Part shown: piece after piece, positions 1 through 8,362 of the stretch
Layout of the letters: each line of letters begins with the position of its first letter
How positions within the stretch are numbered: position 1 is the stretch's first letter
Assembly: GCF_001279725.1 (NCBI RefSeq)
Contig: NZ_LGDE01000136.1
Location: forward strand, 20,665 to 84,664
Source of the DNA: Streptomyces sp. WM4235
Lineage (GTDB): Bacteria > Actinomycetota > Actinomycetes > Streptomycetales > Streptomycetaceae
Reading direction: 5' to 3'
Length of the DNA stretch: 64,000 nt
The notes under the pieces: generated by a model
Told to the model about the DNA's origin: nothing
The model's database searches: none
The model's input: only the letters and a program-made list of their open reading frames with translations
Program-made: the position numbers and the translations under genes

Positions 1-841
1 AGAACGCGTACAGCCGGGGCTCCTGCCCGGACGGGCGGTACACGAGCTTGTCGCCCTCCCGCTCGAAGGCCCCGCCGCGGCCCGCCGTCAGCAGCGCCAT
101 GTGGTCGAAGAAGTTCAGGCCCAGACCGCGCAACAGCACGTTCTGGCCGGCCTCGATGCCGCTGAGGTCCAGGTCCGCCGGGTTCGAGGGCGTGAGGTAG
201 GTGAGGTGGTGGATCCGGGCCAGGCTGGCCGTCCGGGCCTCCCGGCTGGTGAGCCGGGCCGGCACGTGCCCCTGCGCCATCACGATGGCGTCGAGCGCGT
301 TCAGCCGGACGCCGTTCTCCAACCGCACGCCCTGCGGTCCACCGGGCACCCCGTGGGTGTCGGCCATGGCCACCGCCCGCGTCCGGTGCACGTGCACCGT
401 GACGTGGCCGGGCGCGCTCTCGACGACCCGGCGGAAGCAGTCGCCCAGGTAGGTGCCGTAGAAGGCGCGCGTGGGGTACGTGTTCGGACCCATCCGGCGG
501 GCCTCGGCCAGCGTGGCCTCGTCGTGGCTGTCACGGTCCCCGAGCAGGGCCAGGCCCTGCGCCCACTCGTACAGGCTCGGACCCGGCTCGATGGGCCCGT
601 CGATGCGGACGCTGTGGTCCGTGAAGACGGTGATCTGCGAGGCGACGGTGTTCATCAGCAGGTGCCGGGACTGGGCCGCGCGCCACACCGTTCCGGCGCC
701 GGGCGCGGAGGGGTCCACGACGTGCACCACGACGCCCTCGCGCGAAGGCGCGGTCCGCTCGGCGGCGATCAGCCGCTCCAGGACGGACAGGCCGCGCGGT
801 CCGGCGCCGATGACGGCGAGCTCTACTCGGCTCTTCTTCAT
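1..841 (-). CDS. FAD/NAD(P)-binding oxidoreductase, C-terminus beyond window
   Basis: Reads leftward off the window; 280 codons are present from an ATG at 841, with GGGAG about 8 nt upstream. The N-terminus VELAVIGAGPRGLSVLERL is a Rossmann dinucleotide-binding fingerprint (GAGPRG at residues 12-17) of the FAD_NAD_binding_9 type. Family members usually run to about 600 residues, so roughly half is missing. It is probably a cytoplasmic flavoprotein of unknown substrate; relatives often sit in natural-product or siderophore-like loci. It starts 33 bp after the adenylate-forming ligase stop and is the last visible gene of a four-gene minus-strand operon. An N-hydroxylating monooxygenase role is possible but the visible half does not establish it. 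Confidence 0.85.
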   Translation of the reverse strand, partial: MKKSRVELAVIGAGPRGLSVLERLIAAERTAPSREGVVVHVVDPSAPGAGTVWRAAQSRHLLMNTVASQITVFTDHSVRIDGPIEPGPSLYEWAQGLALLGDRDSHDEATLAEARRMGPNTYPTRAFYGTYLGDCFRRVVESAPGHVTVHVHRTRAVAMADTHGVPGGPQGVRLENGVRLNALDAIVMAQGHVPARLTSREARTASLARIHHLTYLTPSNPADLDLSGIEAGQNVLLRGLGLNFFDHMALLTAGRGGAFEREGDKLVYRPSGQEPRLYAF

Positions 842-874
842 TGCGGAACTCCCATTCCTACGGTGCGCGGACGA

Positions 875-2455
875 CTAGTTGGCGGTGCTCGTGGACTCGC
901 CGGCGCCGAGCAGCCGGGCCAGCTCCAGGCGCTTGATCTTCGTGGTCGCGGTCTGCGGGAGGTCCTCCAGCCGCCACTGCACGGGCTCCGCCAGCGGCGG
1001 CAGCCCGACCACGGCCGACTGCCAGGCGGCCAGGTCCAGCGGCTTGTCGTCCCGGGTGCTGACCACGGGGACGGCGGTGCCGTCGGGGCCGGGGATGATG
1101 ATGACCTCGACGAGCTCGGGGACGCGGGTGAACAGCTTGTCCTCGATCTCCAGGGTGCTCTTGACGCCCGGGATCTCGTCCACCTCGCGGTCCAGCAGGT
1201 GCAGACAGCCCCACTTGGTGCGGTAGCCGACGTCGCCCATGCGCCACCAGCCGTCGTTGACCTGCTTCTCCCAGCGCTGGTGCTCGCCGAGGTAGCTGAT
1301 GATCCGGCCGTCGCTGCGGACCTCGATCCAGCCCGGGTTGTCCTTGTCCGGCGGGTTGCCGTCGCGGCTGACGACCCGTACCCCCGTCATCCCGGGGAAC
1401 GGCACGCCCACGCACCGGCCGTTGAAGTCGGCGCCGTCCTTGAGGGAGTACGTGCGGGCCGCGATCGGACCGACCTCGCTCTGGCCGTAGGCCTGCGCGA
1501 ACCGGCGGTTCTTCCGCCCGGAGGCCTGGAGCAGCCGGTTCACCGTCCGGGGGTGGATCGCGTCGAAGGTGCTGGAGAAGTACTTCACGTTGGCCAGCGG
1601 CCGGCGCGGGTCCTCGGCCAACACCTCCCAGCGCAGGAAGGTGTTGGGGTGCGCCTCGATGAACCCCGGCGGCACCTGGCTGAACAGGTCTCCCACCGTC
1701 TCCGGGTCGTCGTCGCGCAACACGATCAGCGGATGGCCCTGGAGCACGGCGATGGGCATCGCGGTGAACATCCGCGAGTGGACGAACGAGACGTGCACGG
1801 CGATCGGTTCGCTGCGCCGCACGGCCGTCGACACCACGGTGGCCTGCGGCCGGTAGCGCGCCTGGAAGCTGGTGCCGGTGTGCACGGCGAGCTTCGGCGT
1901 GCCGGTCGTGCCCGAGGTGTGCGTGATCAGGGTGGGATGGTCGGCGGGCATGGCGACCGCCGGCACCCGCGGTGCCCCGGCGAGCGCGGCGAACGCGGTC
2001 GCGCCCTCGTACGCCCCGGAGGCGAGCAGCACCTCCCGGGAGAGGGCCATGACCTCGGCGGGCAGCGAGTGCTCCAGCTTCTCCTGGTCGGTGACCAGGA
2101 ACGGCCGGCCCACGCGCCGCAGCAGCTCGGCGACGGTCGCCCCGTCCAACTTCGGCGACAGCAGCACCGGGACGGCCCCGATGCGGGCGATGGCGCAGGC
2201 CAGCAGGGTGATGTCGAACCCGTCCCCCTTGTGCACCACCACGTGGTCACCGGGGCGGACCTGGACCGACCACAGCCGGGAGGCCAGCTCCGCCACCAGT
2301 TCGGCGACCTCCGTCAGGGTGGCCCTGCGGCTCAGCTCGGGGGCGATGTCGAGATCGTGGTCGAGGATCACGAAATTGCCGGGGTGTCGGGCGGCCGCTC
2401 GATCGAACAGCGTGCCGAGCCGAATTCCCTTGTTGTTTATGCGCTGGAGGAACAT
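875..2455 (-). CDS. Class I adenylate-forming ligase (AMP-binding, acyl-CoA synthetase-like)
   Basis: 526 aa, the full length of a standalone ANL enzyme, which activates a carboxylate as an acyl-AMP. Motifs in order: A3 phosphate loop THTSGTTGTPKLAVHTG (about residues 178-194), YGQSEVG (A5), GWWRMGDVGY (A7) and a C-terminal TATTKIKR with the likely A10 lysine K506. The substrate cannot be read from the sequence. No carrier protein is fused, so product transfer is either to CoA or to a separate carrier outside the window. The first codons are AT-richer than the body (MFLQRINNKG), common at efficient starts. It lies 42 bp after the SRPBCC gene and 33 bp before the FAD protein, so co-transcription is likely. 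This is the enzyme that makes the operon look biosynthetic. Confidence 0.9.
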   Translation of the reverse strand: MFLQRINNKGIRLGTLFDRAAARHPGNFVILDHDLDIAPELSRRATLTEVAELVAELASRLWSVQVRPGDHVVVHKGDGFDITLLACAIARIGAVPVLLSPKLDGATVAELLRRVGRPFLVTDQEKLEHSLPAEVMALSREVLLASGAYEGATAFAALAGAPRVPAVAMPADHPTLITHTSGTTGTPKLAVHTGTSFQARYRPQATVVSTAVRRSEPIAVHVSFVHSRMFTAMPIAVLQGHPLIVLRDDDPETVGDLFSQVPPGFIEAHPNTFLRWEVLAEDPRRPLANVKYFSSTFDAIHPRTVNRLLQASGRKNRRFAQAYGQSEVGPIAARTYSLKDGADFNGRCVGVPFPGMTGVRVVSRDGNPPDKDNPGWIEVRSDGRIISYLGEHQRWEKQVNDGWWRMGDVGYRTKWGCLHLLDREVDEIPGVKSTLEIEDKLFTRVPELVEVIIIPGPDGTAVPVVSTRDDKPLDLAAWQSAVVGLPPLAEPVQWRLEDLPQTATTKIKRLELARLLGAGESTSTAN

Positions 2456-2497
2456 GCGTCACTCTCTCGTCCGTGAATTGCCGATGCCGGTCTGAAT

Positions 2498-3037
2498 TCA
2501 GGCCTTTTCGATGACGTCCTTGATGCGGGAGAGAGTGGCGTCGAGATCCTGCACCAACTTCGCCGTCCAGTCGTCGACGAACTTCCGGCGCCCCGCCTCG
2601 TCCAGATCCGCGACGATCTTGTGGATTCCGGCGGTCGCCTTTCCCATCCGGAAGTGGTGGGTGAGCACGGAACCCGATCCGTCGGCCTTCACGTCGAAGC
2701 CCCAGACGCTCTCCTGGTCCTCCTGGGCGTGCGTGAGCATCATCCAGCGGAACGTCCGGCCCGGCTCGGCCGCCGTGACCCGGGCCTCGGTGTACCAGGT
2801 GCCGCGGACCAGCGGGGCCCAGGCGACGACCTGCTCGCTGCGCAGGTTCTCGCCCCGGAAGATCGAACCGACCGCGGAGGGCTCTCCCGAGATCCATTCG
2901 CCGCCCATGCATTCCGGGCTCCATTCGGCACTGCGCGGCAGGTCGCTGACCACCGCGTACACCTCCTCGGGCGTGGCGTTCACCGAAATGTCGGCGCGGA
3001 GTTCAAACAGCGGGGAGGTTTCGATGATGTTCGTCAT
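2498..3037 (-). CDS. SRPBCC family protein (polyketide cyclase/START-like)
   Basis: 179 aa from ATG 3037, preferred over an upstream in-frame start at 3073 because AGGA lies just upstream and the fold begins at FELRADISVNATPEEVYAVVSDLPRSAEWSPEC, given here only for orientation as a helix-grip start near residues 9-40. These proteins bind hydrophobic ligands in a deep cavity; some cyclise or dehydrate polyketides, others act as lipid carriers or hydroxyacyl handlers. No catalytic residue can be assigned. It sits between the MDR oxidoreductase and the adenylate-forming ligase in the same operon, which suggests action on the same small molecule. Function beyond ligand binding is inference. Confidence 0.85.
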   Translation of the reverse strand: MTNIIETSPLFELRADISVNATPEEVYAVVSDLPRSAEWSPECMGGEWISGEPSAVGSIFRGENLRSEQVVAWAPLVRGTWYTEARVTAAEPGRTFRWMMLTHAQEDQESVWGFDVKADGSGSVLTHHFRMGKATAGIHKIVADLDEAGRRKFVDDWTAKLVQDLDATLSRIKDVIEKA

Positions 3038-3133
3038 GGTTGAAATCCTGTCTTTGTCGGGGCGGCCGGTCAACGGCCGAAATTGCTATCCGTCAGGTCG
3101 ATGACGCCATGCGTCCATGAATTCGGGAATGCG

Positions 3134-4108
3134 TCAGGAAACGCGCAGGACGAGCTTTCCGCGGACCTTTCCCTCGTCGAGCCGACGGTGCGCCGTGCCC
3201 GCCTCGCTCAGCGGCAGCACCTCGGTCGCGTGCGGCTTCAGCAGCCCGTCGGCCAGCAACCGGTTGATGTTCGCGGCGGCGTCCGCCAGTTCGTGCGTAC
3301 GGGCGTGGGAGATGGCGAAGCCGAGCACCGAGCGGTCCTGGAGGTACAGGGCGCCGGCCGGCAACACCGGACGCGTCCGCAGTCCGGCGAGGACGACCAC
3401 CCGGCCTCGGGAGGCGAGCAACTCCACCGCCGTCTCCAGGTCGTTGCGGCCCGAGGTGTCCACGTACAGGTCCACGCCGTCCGGGGCCGCCGCCCGGATC
3501 AGGGCCGGCACGTCCTCCTCGCGGTAGTCGACGAAGTGCCGGGCGCCCAGCGAGCGCACGTACGCGGCGTCGCGCCCGGCGGCCACGGCCACCACCCGGG
3601 CGCCCGCCTGGGCGGCCATCACCACCGCCGCGCTCCCCACGTTCCCGGCGGCGCCGAGGACGAGGACCGTCTCGCCGGCCCGGACCCGACCGTGCGTGAA
3701 CAGGGCGAGGTGCGCCGTCGCCGCCGGATGGGCCAGCGCCACCGCGTGCACCGGGTCCACCCCCGCCGGCAGGTGGTACAGCCGGTCCGCCGGCACGGCC
3801 ACCCGTTCGGCGGCGGCGCCCTGCCGGCCCGCGTGACCGAGGCTGTTGCACCACACCCGGTCACCCGCCGCGAAGCCGGGCGCACCGGGACCGGCGGAGA
3901 CCACCGTTCCCACGAGGTCCCGTCCCACGACGAAGGGGAACGGCACCGGGGTTCGCCAGGCGCCCGAACGCACGAAGGTGTCCACGTGGTTGACGGCGGT
4001 GACCTCGACGTCGACCAGCACGTCACCCGAACCGGGAACGGGCGGCGGCAGTTCGCCGTGACGGATGGAATCGGGGGGACCGAGTTCTTCTATGTAGGCA
4101 GCACGCAT
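3134..4108 (-). CDS. Zinc-independent MDR family quinone oxidoreductase-like protein
   Basis: 324 aa, the usual length of a medium-chain dehydrogenase/reductase of the QOR subfamily. It has an N-terminal GroES-like domain (MRAAYIEELGPPDS start, VTAVNHVDTFVRSG) and a Rossmann domain with VLVLGAAGNVGSAAVVMA (about residues 148-165) for NADPH. The catalytic zinc Cys/His set of alcohol dehydrogenases is absent, so it should be an NADPH-dependent quinone or enone reductase. ATG 4108 has a -10-like CAGAAT 7 nt upstream (minus strand, 4116-4121), so it may be leaderless. It is the first gene of the four-gene minus-strand operon and carries the operon promoter. Confidence 0.88.
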   Translation of the reverse strand: MRAAYIEELGPPDSIRHGELPPPVPGSGDVLVDVEVTAVNHVDTFVRSGAWRTPVPFPFVVGRDLVGTVVSAGPGAPGFAAGDRVWCNSLGHAGRQGAAAERVAVPADRLYHLPAGVDPVHAVALAHPAATAHLALFTHGRVRAGETVLVLGAAGNVGSAAVVMAAQAGARVVAVAAGRDAAYVRSLGARHFVDYREEDVPALIRAAAPDGVDLYVDTSGRNDLETAVELLASRGRVVVLAGLRTRPVLPAGALYLQDRSVLGFAISHARTHELADAAANINRLLADGLLKPHATEVLPLSEAGTAHRRLDEGKVRGKLVLRVS

Positions 4109-4163
4109 GGCTCGGATTCTGGTGCGGTTCCGGGGCTCCCGGGCCGCCGGAGGCGATCACCGC

Positions 4164-4286
4164 CCGAGGTCCGTCACCTCCCCGTCCCCGGTGTGTCACC
4201 TCGGCGCCCCCGGACGACGAATCGCACCACCGAGGTCCGTCAAGTCCCCGTCCCGCACGTCAAGTCCGGGCCCGGAACGTCAAGTC
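4164..4286. promoter_or_regulatory. Phased direct-repeat array in divergent promoter region
   Basis: Between the MDR operon and the divergent GNAT gene lie five copies of CGTCA(A/C)(G/C)TC or TGTCACCTC starting at 4172, 4194, 4238, 4258 and 4278. The spacings are 22, 44, 20 and 20 bp, that is near-integral turns of the helix on one face. Two copies are embedded in a longer repeat (4164-4188 and 4230-4254) that matches at 23 of 25 positions. The arrangement resembles binding sites for an activator or repressor that binds heptamer direct repeats, such as SARP-type regulators, but the array is not at the canonical distance from either -10. No regulator gene is in view. Confidence 0.6.
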
Positions 4287-4340
4287 GGACGAGGCCGCCG
4301 CTCCATCGGCCGCCCGGCCGCCATCCCTACGATGCCGGTC

Positions 4341-4790
4341 ATGACCACGACCCCGCCGCGCACCGCGGCACTCCACGAGGTGCCGATCGGCGATCCGCGC
4401 GTCACCACCGACGTCGGCCCGCTCATCCGGGCCCTGCGACCCGCGCTCGACGAGCAGGCCTTCGCGGCCTTCGCGACCGAAGCCCAGGCACAGGGGCTGG
4501 TGTTCACCGCCGCCTACGACGAGGCCGGCCACTGCCTCGGCGTGGCGGCCCACCGTGTCCTCGCCACCAGCCGCGGTCGGATCCTGTTCGTCGACGACCT
4601 GGTCACCGATCCGGACCGGCGCTCGGGCGGGACCGGTGCGCTGCTGCTGGCCGCCCTGAAGTCCCGGGCCCGGGAGGAGGGATGCGTCCGCGTGGAACTG
4701 GACTCCGGGGTGACCAACCAGGGCGCCCACCGCTTCTACCACCGCCACGGCCTGACCATCGGCGCCCTGCACTTCGCCGTCGAGGTCTGA
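4341..4790 (+). CDS. GNAT family N-acetyltransferase
   Basis: 149 aa. The acetyl-CoA pyrophosphate loop is RRSGGTGALLL, preceded by the beta-strand RILFVDDLVTDP and followed by HRFYHRHGLTIGALHF, the end of a typical GNAT fold. ATG 4341 is chosen because TACGAT (4328-4333) lies exactly 7 nt upstream, a leaderless arrangement; an ATG at 4332 is in frame but overlaps that -10. The acceptor substrate is unknown. It is divergent from the MDR operon across the repeat array and may share its control. It is followed after 105 bp by a small protein gene. Confidence 0.85.
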   Translation: MTTTPPRTAALHEVPIGDPRVTTDVGPLIRALRPALDEQAFAAFATEAQAQGLVFTAAYDEAGHCLGVAAHRVLATSRGRILFVDDLVTDPDRRSGGTGALLLAALKSRAREEGCVRVELDSGVTNQGAHRFYHRHGLTIGALHFAVEV

Positions 4791-4895
4791 GACCCGCCTC
4801 CGCCGCACCCGACCGCGGCCTCTCGACGACGGGGCCTCGCCCGCGCCTTGCCGGTTCTTGGTCACGCCCTGTCCGGCGGCCGGGACGCTGGCGAC

Positions 4896-5414
4896 ATGAC
4901 CACGCACGCCCCCTCGTCGACCCGCCCCGTCCTCCCGGAGCCGGCCGCCCTCACCCGTGTCCGCACCCTGCTGGCCACCCTGAGCCGGGACCACGCGAGC
5001 GCCCGGTGGGCGCCGACCGCGCTGGAGGCCCGCATCGGCGAACTCCTGCTCACCGCCTCGGCGGGCGACGGCGCACTCACCGCGCCCCGCCTGCGGGCAG
5101 CCCTCGCGGAGGGATCGATGAGCTTCCTCGCGGACAACGGGGGCCGGCTCGCCCTGCTCCTCGGCGCCGTGCTGGAGCTGCTGATCTCCCCGGGGCCGGC
5201 CGACCCCGGAGCGGCCGGCCCCGCCGCGCCCGAGGACCCGTACGACGCGGAGCACACCCGGCAGGCGGCGGCACACGCCCGAGAGGCGGTCGGACACGTC
5301 CACGAGACGGCGGCACACGCCCGAGAGGCGGTCAACGCCGTGGACGCGGTACACGCCCTCCTCGACCGGATCACCCGGGACCCGGGCCTTCGGGCCGACG
5401 GCGCGGGGGGCTAG
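4896..5414 (+). CDS. Hypothetical protein with 14-residue helical repeats
   Basis: 172 aa from ATG 4896. I recognise no family. The N-terminal two thirds looks globular and alpha-helical (VRTLLATLSRDHASARW, IGELLLTASAGDG). A short hydrophobic stretch LALLLGAVLELLI (about residues 84-96) could be an amphipathic helix. The C-terminus is a charged Ala/His-rich region with two copies of a 14-residue unit (HAREAV core), which would form a helix or coiled coil. Its stop is only 4 bp before the NDH-2-like gene, so the two are co-transcribed and probably translationally coupled. That proximity suggests an accessory role to the flavoprotein, but this is inference. Confidence 0.65.
   Translation: MTTHAPSSTRPVLPEPAALTRVRTLLATLSRDHASARWAPTALEARIGELLLTASAGDGALTAPRLRAALAEGSMSFLADNGGRLALLLGAVLELLISPGPADPGAAGPAAPEDPYDAEHTRQAAAHAREAVGHVHETAAHAREAVNAVDAVHALLDRITRDPGLRADGAGG
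5267..5333 (+). repeat. 42-bp-period coding repeat, two copies
   Basis: A 25-bp identical block (GGCGGCACACGCCCGAGAGG core) occurs at 5267-5291 and again at 5309-5333. The period of 42 bp preserves the reading frame and gives the tandem 14-residue helical unit at the end of the 172-aa hypothetical protein. Confidence 0.8.
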
Positions 5415-5418
5415 CGCG

Positions 5419-6636
5419 ATGCCGGACATCCTCGTCGTCGGCGGCGGCTTCGCCGGGGTCTGGGCGGCCGCGTCCGCCGTCCGCGCCCTCCGGGAGGCGG
5501 GCGCCCCCCACCACTCGGTCACCCTGGTCACCCCGGGGAACGACCTGGTGCTCAGGCCCCGGCTCCACGAGGCCGACCCGCACACCATGAGGGTCCCGCT
5601 CGACCGCGTCCTCGGCCCGATCGGGGTGGGGCGCGTCGCCGCGACCGTGACGGGAATCGACACCGTCGGGCGACGTGTCACCACCGCGGACACGGCCGGC
5701 CAAGAACTCGTCCTGCCCTACCGCCGGTTGATCCTGGCGTGCGGAAGCCGTCTGGTGCGGCCCGAGCTGCCCGGCGCCGACCTGCTCTTCGACGTCGACG
5801 ACATCGACTCCGCCACCGCCCTGGACACCCACCTGCACGGCCTGCCGGGCGAGCCCGTCGCACCGGGCCGCTTCACCGCCCTCGTCGTCGGCTCGGGCTT
5901 CACCGGCCTGGAGACCGCGACCGAACTCGTCGGCCGGCTCCGCGTGATCGCCGCACCCCACGGCGCCACCGCCGAGGTGCGGGTGGTCCTCGTGGAACGG
6001 GCCCCGGTACTCGCCCCCGGCCTCGGCCCCGGCCCCCGACCGGTGATCGTCGAGGCGCTGGAGCGGCTCGGCGTCGAAACCCGCCCGGCCACCACCCTGG
6101 AACGGGTGACCCCCGCCGGCGCCACCCTCTCGGACGGCGCCGTGCTGCCCACGCGCACCGTCGTGTGGACCGGCGGGGTCGTCGCGGCCCCGCTCACCGC
6201 GCTGGTCCCCGGCGCCCGCGACCCGATCGGACGCCTGGAGGTGGACGAGTTCCTCCGCGTCCCCGGCGCACCCGGGGTGTACGCGGCGGGGGACACCGCC
6301 GCCGCCCGGGCGGACCCTGACCACCTCGTGCTGCCGAGCTGCCAGTACGCCATCCCGCTCGGCAAACACGCCGGGCACAACGCCGCCGCGAGCCTGATCG
6401 GCCGGACGCCCGCACCGTTCCGCCCGGCTCCCCACGTCACCACCCTCGACCTGGGCGAGGCCGGCGCGGTGTCCACCACCGGCTGGGAGCGAACCGTACG
6501 GCTGACCGGCGCGGAGGCCAAGACCCTCAAGCGGACCCTCACCGCGCAGTGGATCCGCCCCCCGCTGGACGACGCCGACGAACTGCTGCGCCAGGCGGAC
6601 CCCGCCTTCCGCACCCGCCGCACCACACCCGCCTGA
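5419..6636 (+). CDS. NAD(P)/FAD-dependent oxidoreductase, type II NADH dehydrogenase-like
   Basis: 405 aa. Two dinucleotide folds are clear: FAD site ILVVGGGFAGVWAAASAV near residue 5, and NADH site ALVVGSGFTGLETATELVG near residue 155. The third FAD motif VYAAGDTAAARADP lies near residue 292. Family members oxidise NADH and pass electrons to quinones at the inner face of the membrane. No transmembrane segment is visible, so it would be peripheral or soluble. It starts 4 bp after the 172-aa hypothetical gene. A ferredoxin or other pyridine-nucleotide oxidoreductase role cannot be excluded because membrane-anchoring residues are not diagnostic here. Confidence 0.88.
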   Translation: MPDILVVGGGFAGVWAAASAVRALREAGAPHHSVTLVTPGNDLVLRPRLHEADPHTMRVPLDRVLGPIGVGRVAATVTGIDTVGRRVTTADTAGQELVLPYRRLILACGSRLVRPELPGADLLFDVDDIDSATALDTHLHGLPGEPVAPGRFTALVVGSGFTGLETATELVGRLRVIAAPHGATAEVRVVLVERAPVLAPGLGPGPRPVIVEALERLGVETRPATTLERVTPAGATLSDGAVLPTRTVVWTGGVVAAPLTALVPGARDPIGRLEVDEFLRVPGAPGVYAAGDTAAARADPDHLVLPSCQYAIPLGKHAGHNAAASLIGRTPAPFRPAPHVTTLDLGEAGAVSTTGWERTVRLTGAEAKTLKRTLTAQWIRPPLDDADELLRQADPAFRTRRTTPA

Positions 6637-6640
6637 CCCA

Positions 6641-6705
6641 TACCCACCCGACCCACCGCACCGACCCGACCCACCGCACCGACCCGACCCACCACGCCCG
6701 TCCCG
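6641..6705. repeat. 18-bp tandem repeat, C-rich
   Basis: Two perfect copies of ACCCACCGCACCGACCCG (6651-6668 and 6669-6686) flanked by partial copies fill most of the gap between the NDH-2-like and BBE-like genes. No RNA structure or protein binding is obvious; replication slippage is the simplest origin. Confidence 0.8.
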
Positions 6706-6750
6706 ATCCACCACACCCACCTCACCGTGCCCACCGGGGGAGCCATCCGC

Positions 6751-8280
6751 ATGATCAGCAGACGCACACTCATGAGAGCCGGCGCCGCGACCGGGGCCGC
6801 CGGCCTCCTCGCCTCCGGCACCGCCTTCGGGACCGCGGCCCTCGCCAGCGACCGCAGCGCCCCGTTCGCCCGCCTGCGCGAACGGCTGACCGGCCGACTG
6901 GTCCTGCCCCAGGACCCCACGTACGACCTGGCCAAACAGCTCCAGATGGCCCGCTACGACGCGATCCGCCCCCAGGCCGTCGCCTACTGTGCCAACAGCG
7001 CCGACGTGGCCCACTGCGTCCGCTTCGCACAGGACCACGGGCTCCACGCCGCCGTCCGCAGCGGCGGCCACAGCCAGGCCGGCTACTCGACCACCACCGG
7101 ACTCGTCATCGATGTCTCCCGGCTGAGCAGCATCCGTCCCGGCCGCGACACCGTCCGCCTCGGCCCCGGCAGCCAGGGCGTCGACATCCTCAACACCCTG
7201 GCCCCCCTCGGCATCCAGCTCGGCTCCGGCACCTGCCCCACCGTGGCGATCGGGGGCTGGGTGCAGGGCGGCGGCCTCGGACTGACGGCGCGCGCCTTCG
7301 GCATGGGCAGCGACCGGCTCGTCTCCGCGCGCGTCGTCCTCGCCGACGGCTCGGTGGTCGACACCTCCGCCGCCGAGCACCCGGACCTGTACTGGGCCCT
7401 GCGCGGCGGCGGCGGAGGCAACTTCGGGGTGGTCACCGACCTGGAACTGCGCCCCGTCGACGCGCCCTCGATGACCGTCTACACCCTCACCTACGACGGG
7501 GCCCACGCCGCCGACGTCCTGCTCGCCTGGCAGGACTGGATGGCCGACGCGCCGCGCGAACTCGCCTCCGAGCTGTTCGTCATCCTCCCCGCGGACTCAC
7601 CCGAGGGCACCGCCCCCACCGTCGTCGTCTCCGGCGCCCACGTCGGCGCCCTGGCCGCCGCGGACCGACACCTCGACCGGCTGATCGCCTCGGCGGGCCG
7701 CCCGACCACGAGCCGCGAGGCCGCTCAGCTCCCGTACCAGCAGGCCATGATGAAGGTGTACGGCTGCGCCGACGCCACCGTCGAGGAATGCCACCGGATC
7801 GGCTACTCCCCGAGGGCCACGCTGCCCCGGGAGAGCTACGCCACCTACCGCAACGTGTACTTCGACCGGCGCTGGCCCCCGGCGACCGCCCAGGCCGCCC
7901 TCGCCGTCCTCCAGAGCGATCCGCGGCCGGGCCAGTTCCGCTTCCTGGGCCTGTTCTCGTACGGCGGCCGGATCAACGAGGTCGCCCCCGGCGCCACCGC
8001 GTTCGTCCACCGCGACGTGCTCTTCGAGGCGGGCTTCCAGGTCGGCCTCCCCGTCGGCGACCCCGCCGCGCAGGACCGCGAACGCGCCCAGGCCTGGGTC
8101 GACGGCGGCTACGCCACGCTGTACCCGCGCTCCAGCCGCCGTTCGTACCAGAACTACATGGACCCGGCGCTCACGAACTGGCGGGAGGCCTACTACGGCC
8201 GCAACTACGCCCGGCTGCGGAGCGTCAAGCGCGCCTACGACCCGCACCGCTTCTTCCGCTTCGCCCAGGCCGTCGACTGA
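6751..8280 (+). CDS. Secreted FAD-linked oxidase, berberine-bridge-enzyme family
   Basis: 509 aa from ATG 6751 with GGGGGAG upstream. The N-terminus MISRRTLMRAGAATGAAGLL is a twin-arginine signal (SRRTLM), so the enzyme is exported folded with its cofactor. The FAD domain has RSGGHS with H107 and GSGTCPTVAIGGWVQGGG with C162, the two residues that attach FAD covalently at the 8-alpha and 6 positions in this family. The C-terminal BBE segment NYARLRSVKRAYDPHRFFRF is intact. Such enzymes oxidise sugars, alkaloids or antibiotic intermediates and make H2O2. The substrate is unknown. It precedes an APC permease gene by 82 bp on the same strand. Confidence 0.92.
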   Translation: MISRRTLMRAGAATGAAGLLASGTAFGTAALASDRSAPFARLRERLTGRLVLPQDPTYDLAKQLQMARYDAIRPQAVAYCANSADVAHCVRFAQDHGLHAAVRSGGHSQAGYSTTTGLVIDVSRLSSIRPGRDTVRLGPGSQGVDILNTLAPLGIQLGSGTCPTVAIGGWVQGGGLGLTARAFGMGSDRLVSARVVLADGSVVDTSAAEHPDLYWALRGGGGGNFGVVTDLELRPVDAPSMTVYTLTYDGAHAADVLLAWQDWMADAPRELASELFVILPADSPEGTAPTVVVSGAHVGALAAADRHLDRLIASAGRPTTSREAAQLPYQQAMMKVYGCADATVEECHRIGYSPRATLPRESYATYRNVYFDRRWPPATAQAALAVLQSDPRPGQFRFLGLFSYGGRINEVAPGATAFVHRDVLFEAGFQVGLPVGDPAAQDRERAQAWVDGGYATLYPRSSRRSYQNYMDPALTNWREAYYGRNYARLRSVKRAYDPHRFFRFAQAVD

Positions 8281-8362
8281 CGGCGCCCCACCCCGGCCCG
8301 ACCGGCCCACCGGCACCGCCGCCCACCTCGCGCGGCGGTGCCGGGTGCGTGAGGATGCGTAC

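Noticed and set aside
101..2476. A 791-codon plus-strand open frame
   Set aside because: It lies antisense to the AMP-ligase and FAD protein genes, has Val/Gly/Arg/Ala-rich composition with no domain, and arises from GC-rich third positions of the real genes.
4172..4286. CRISPR-like interpretation of the direct repeats
   Set aside because: Repeats are 9 bp, spacers are 11-13 bp and not unique, and no cas gene is present.
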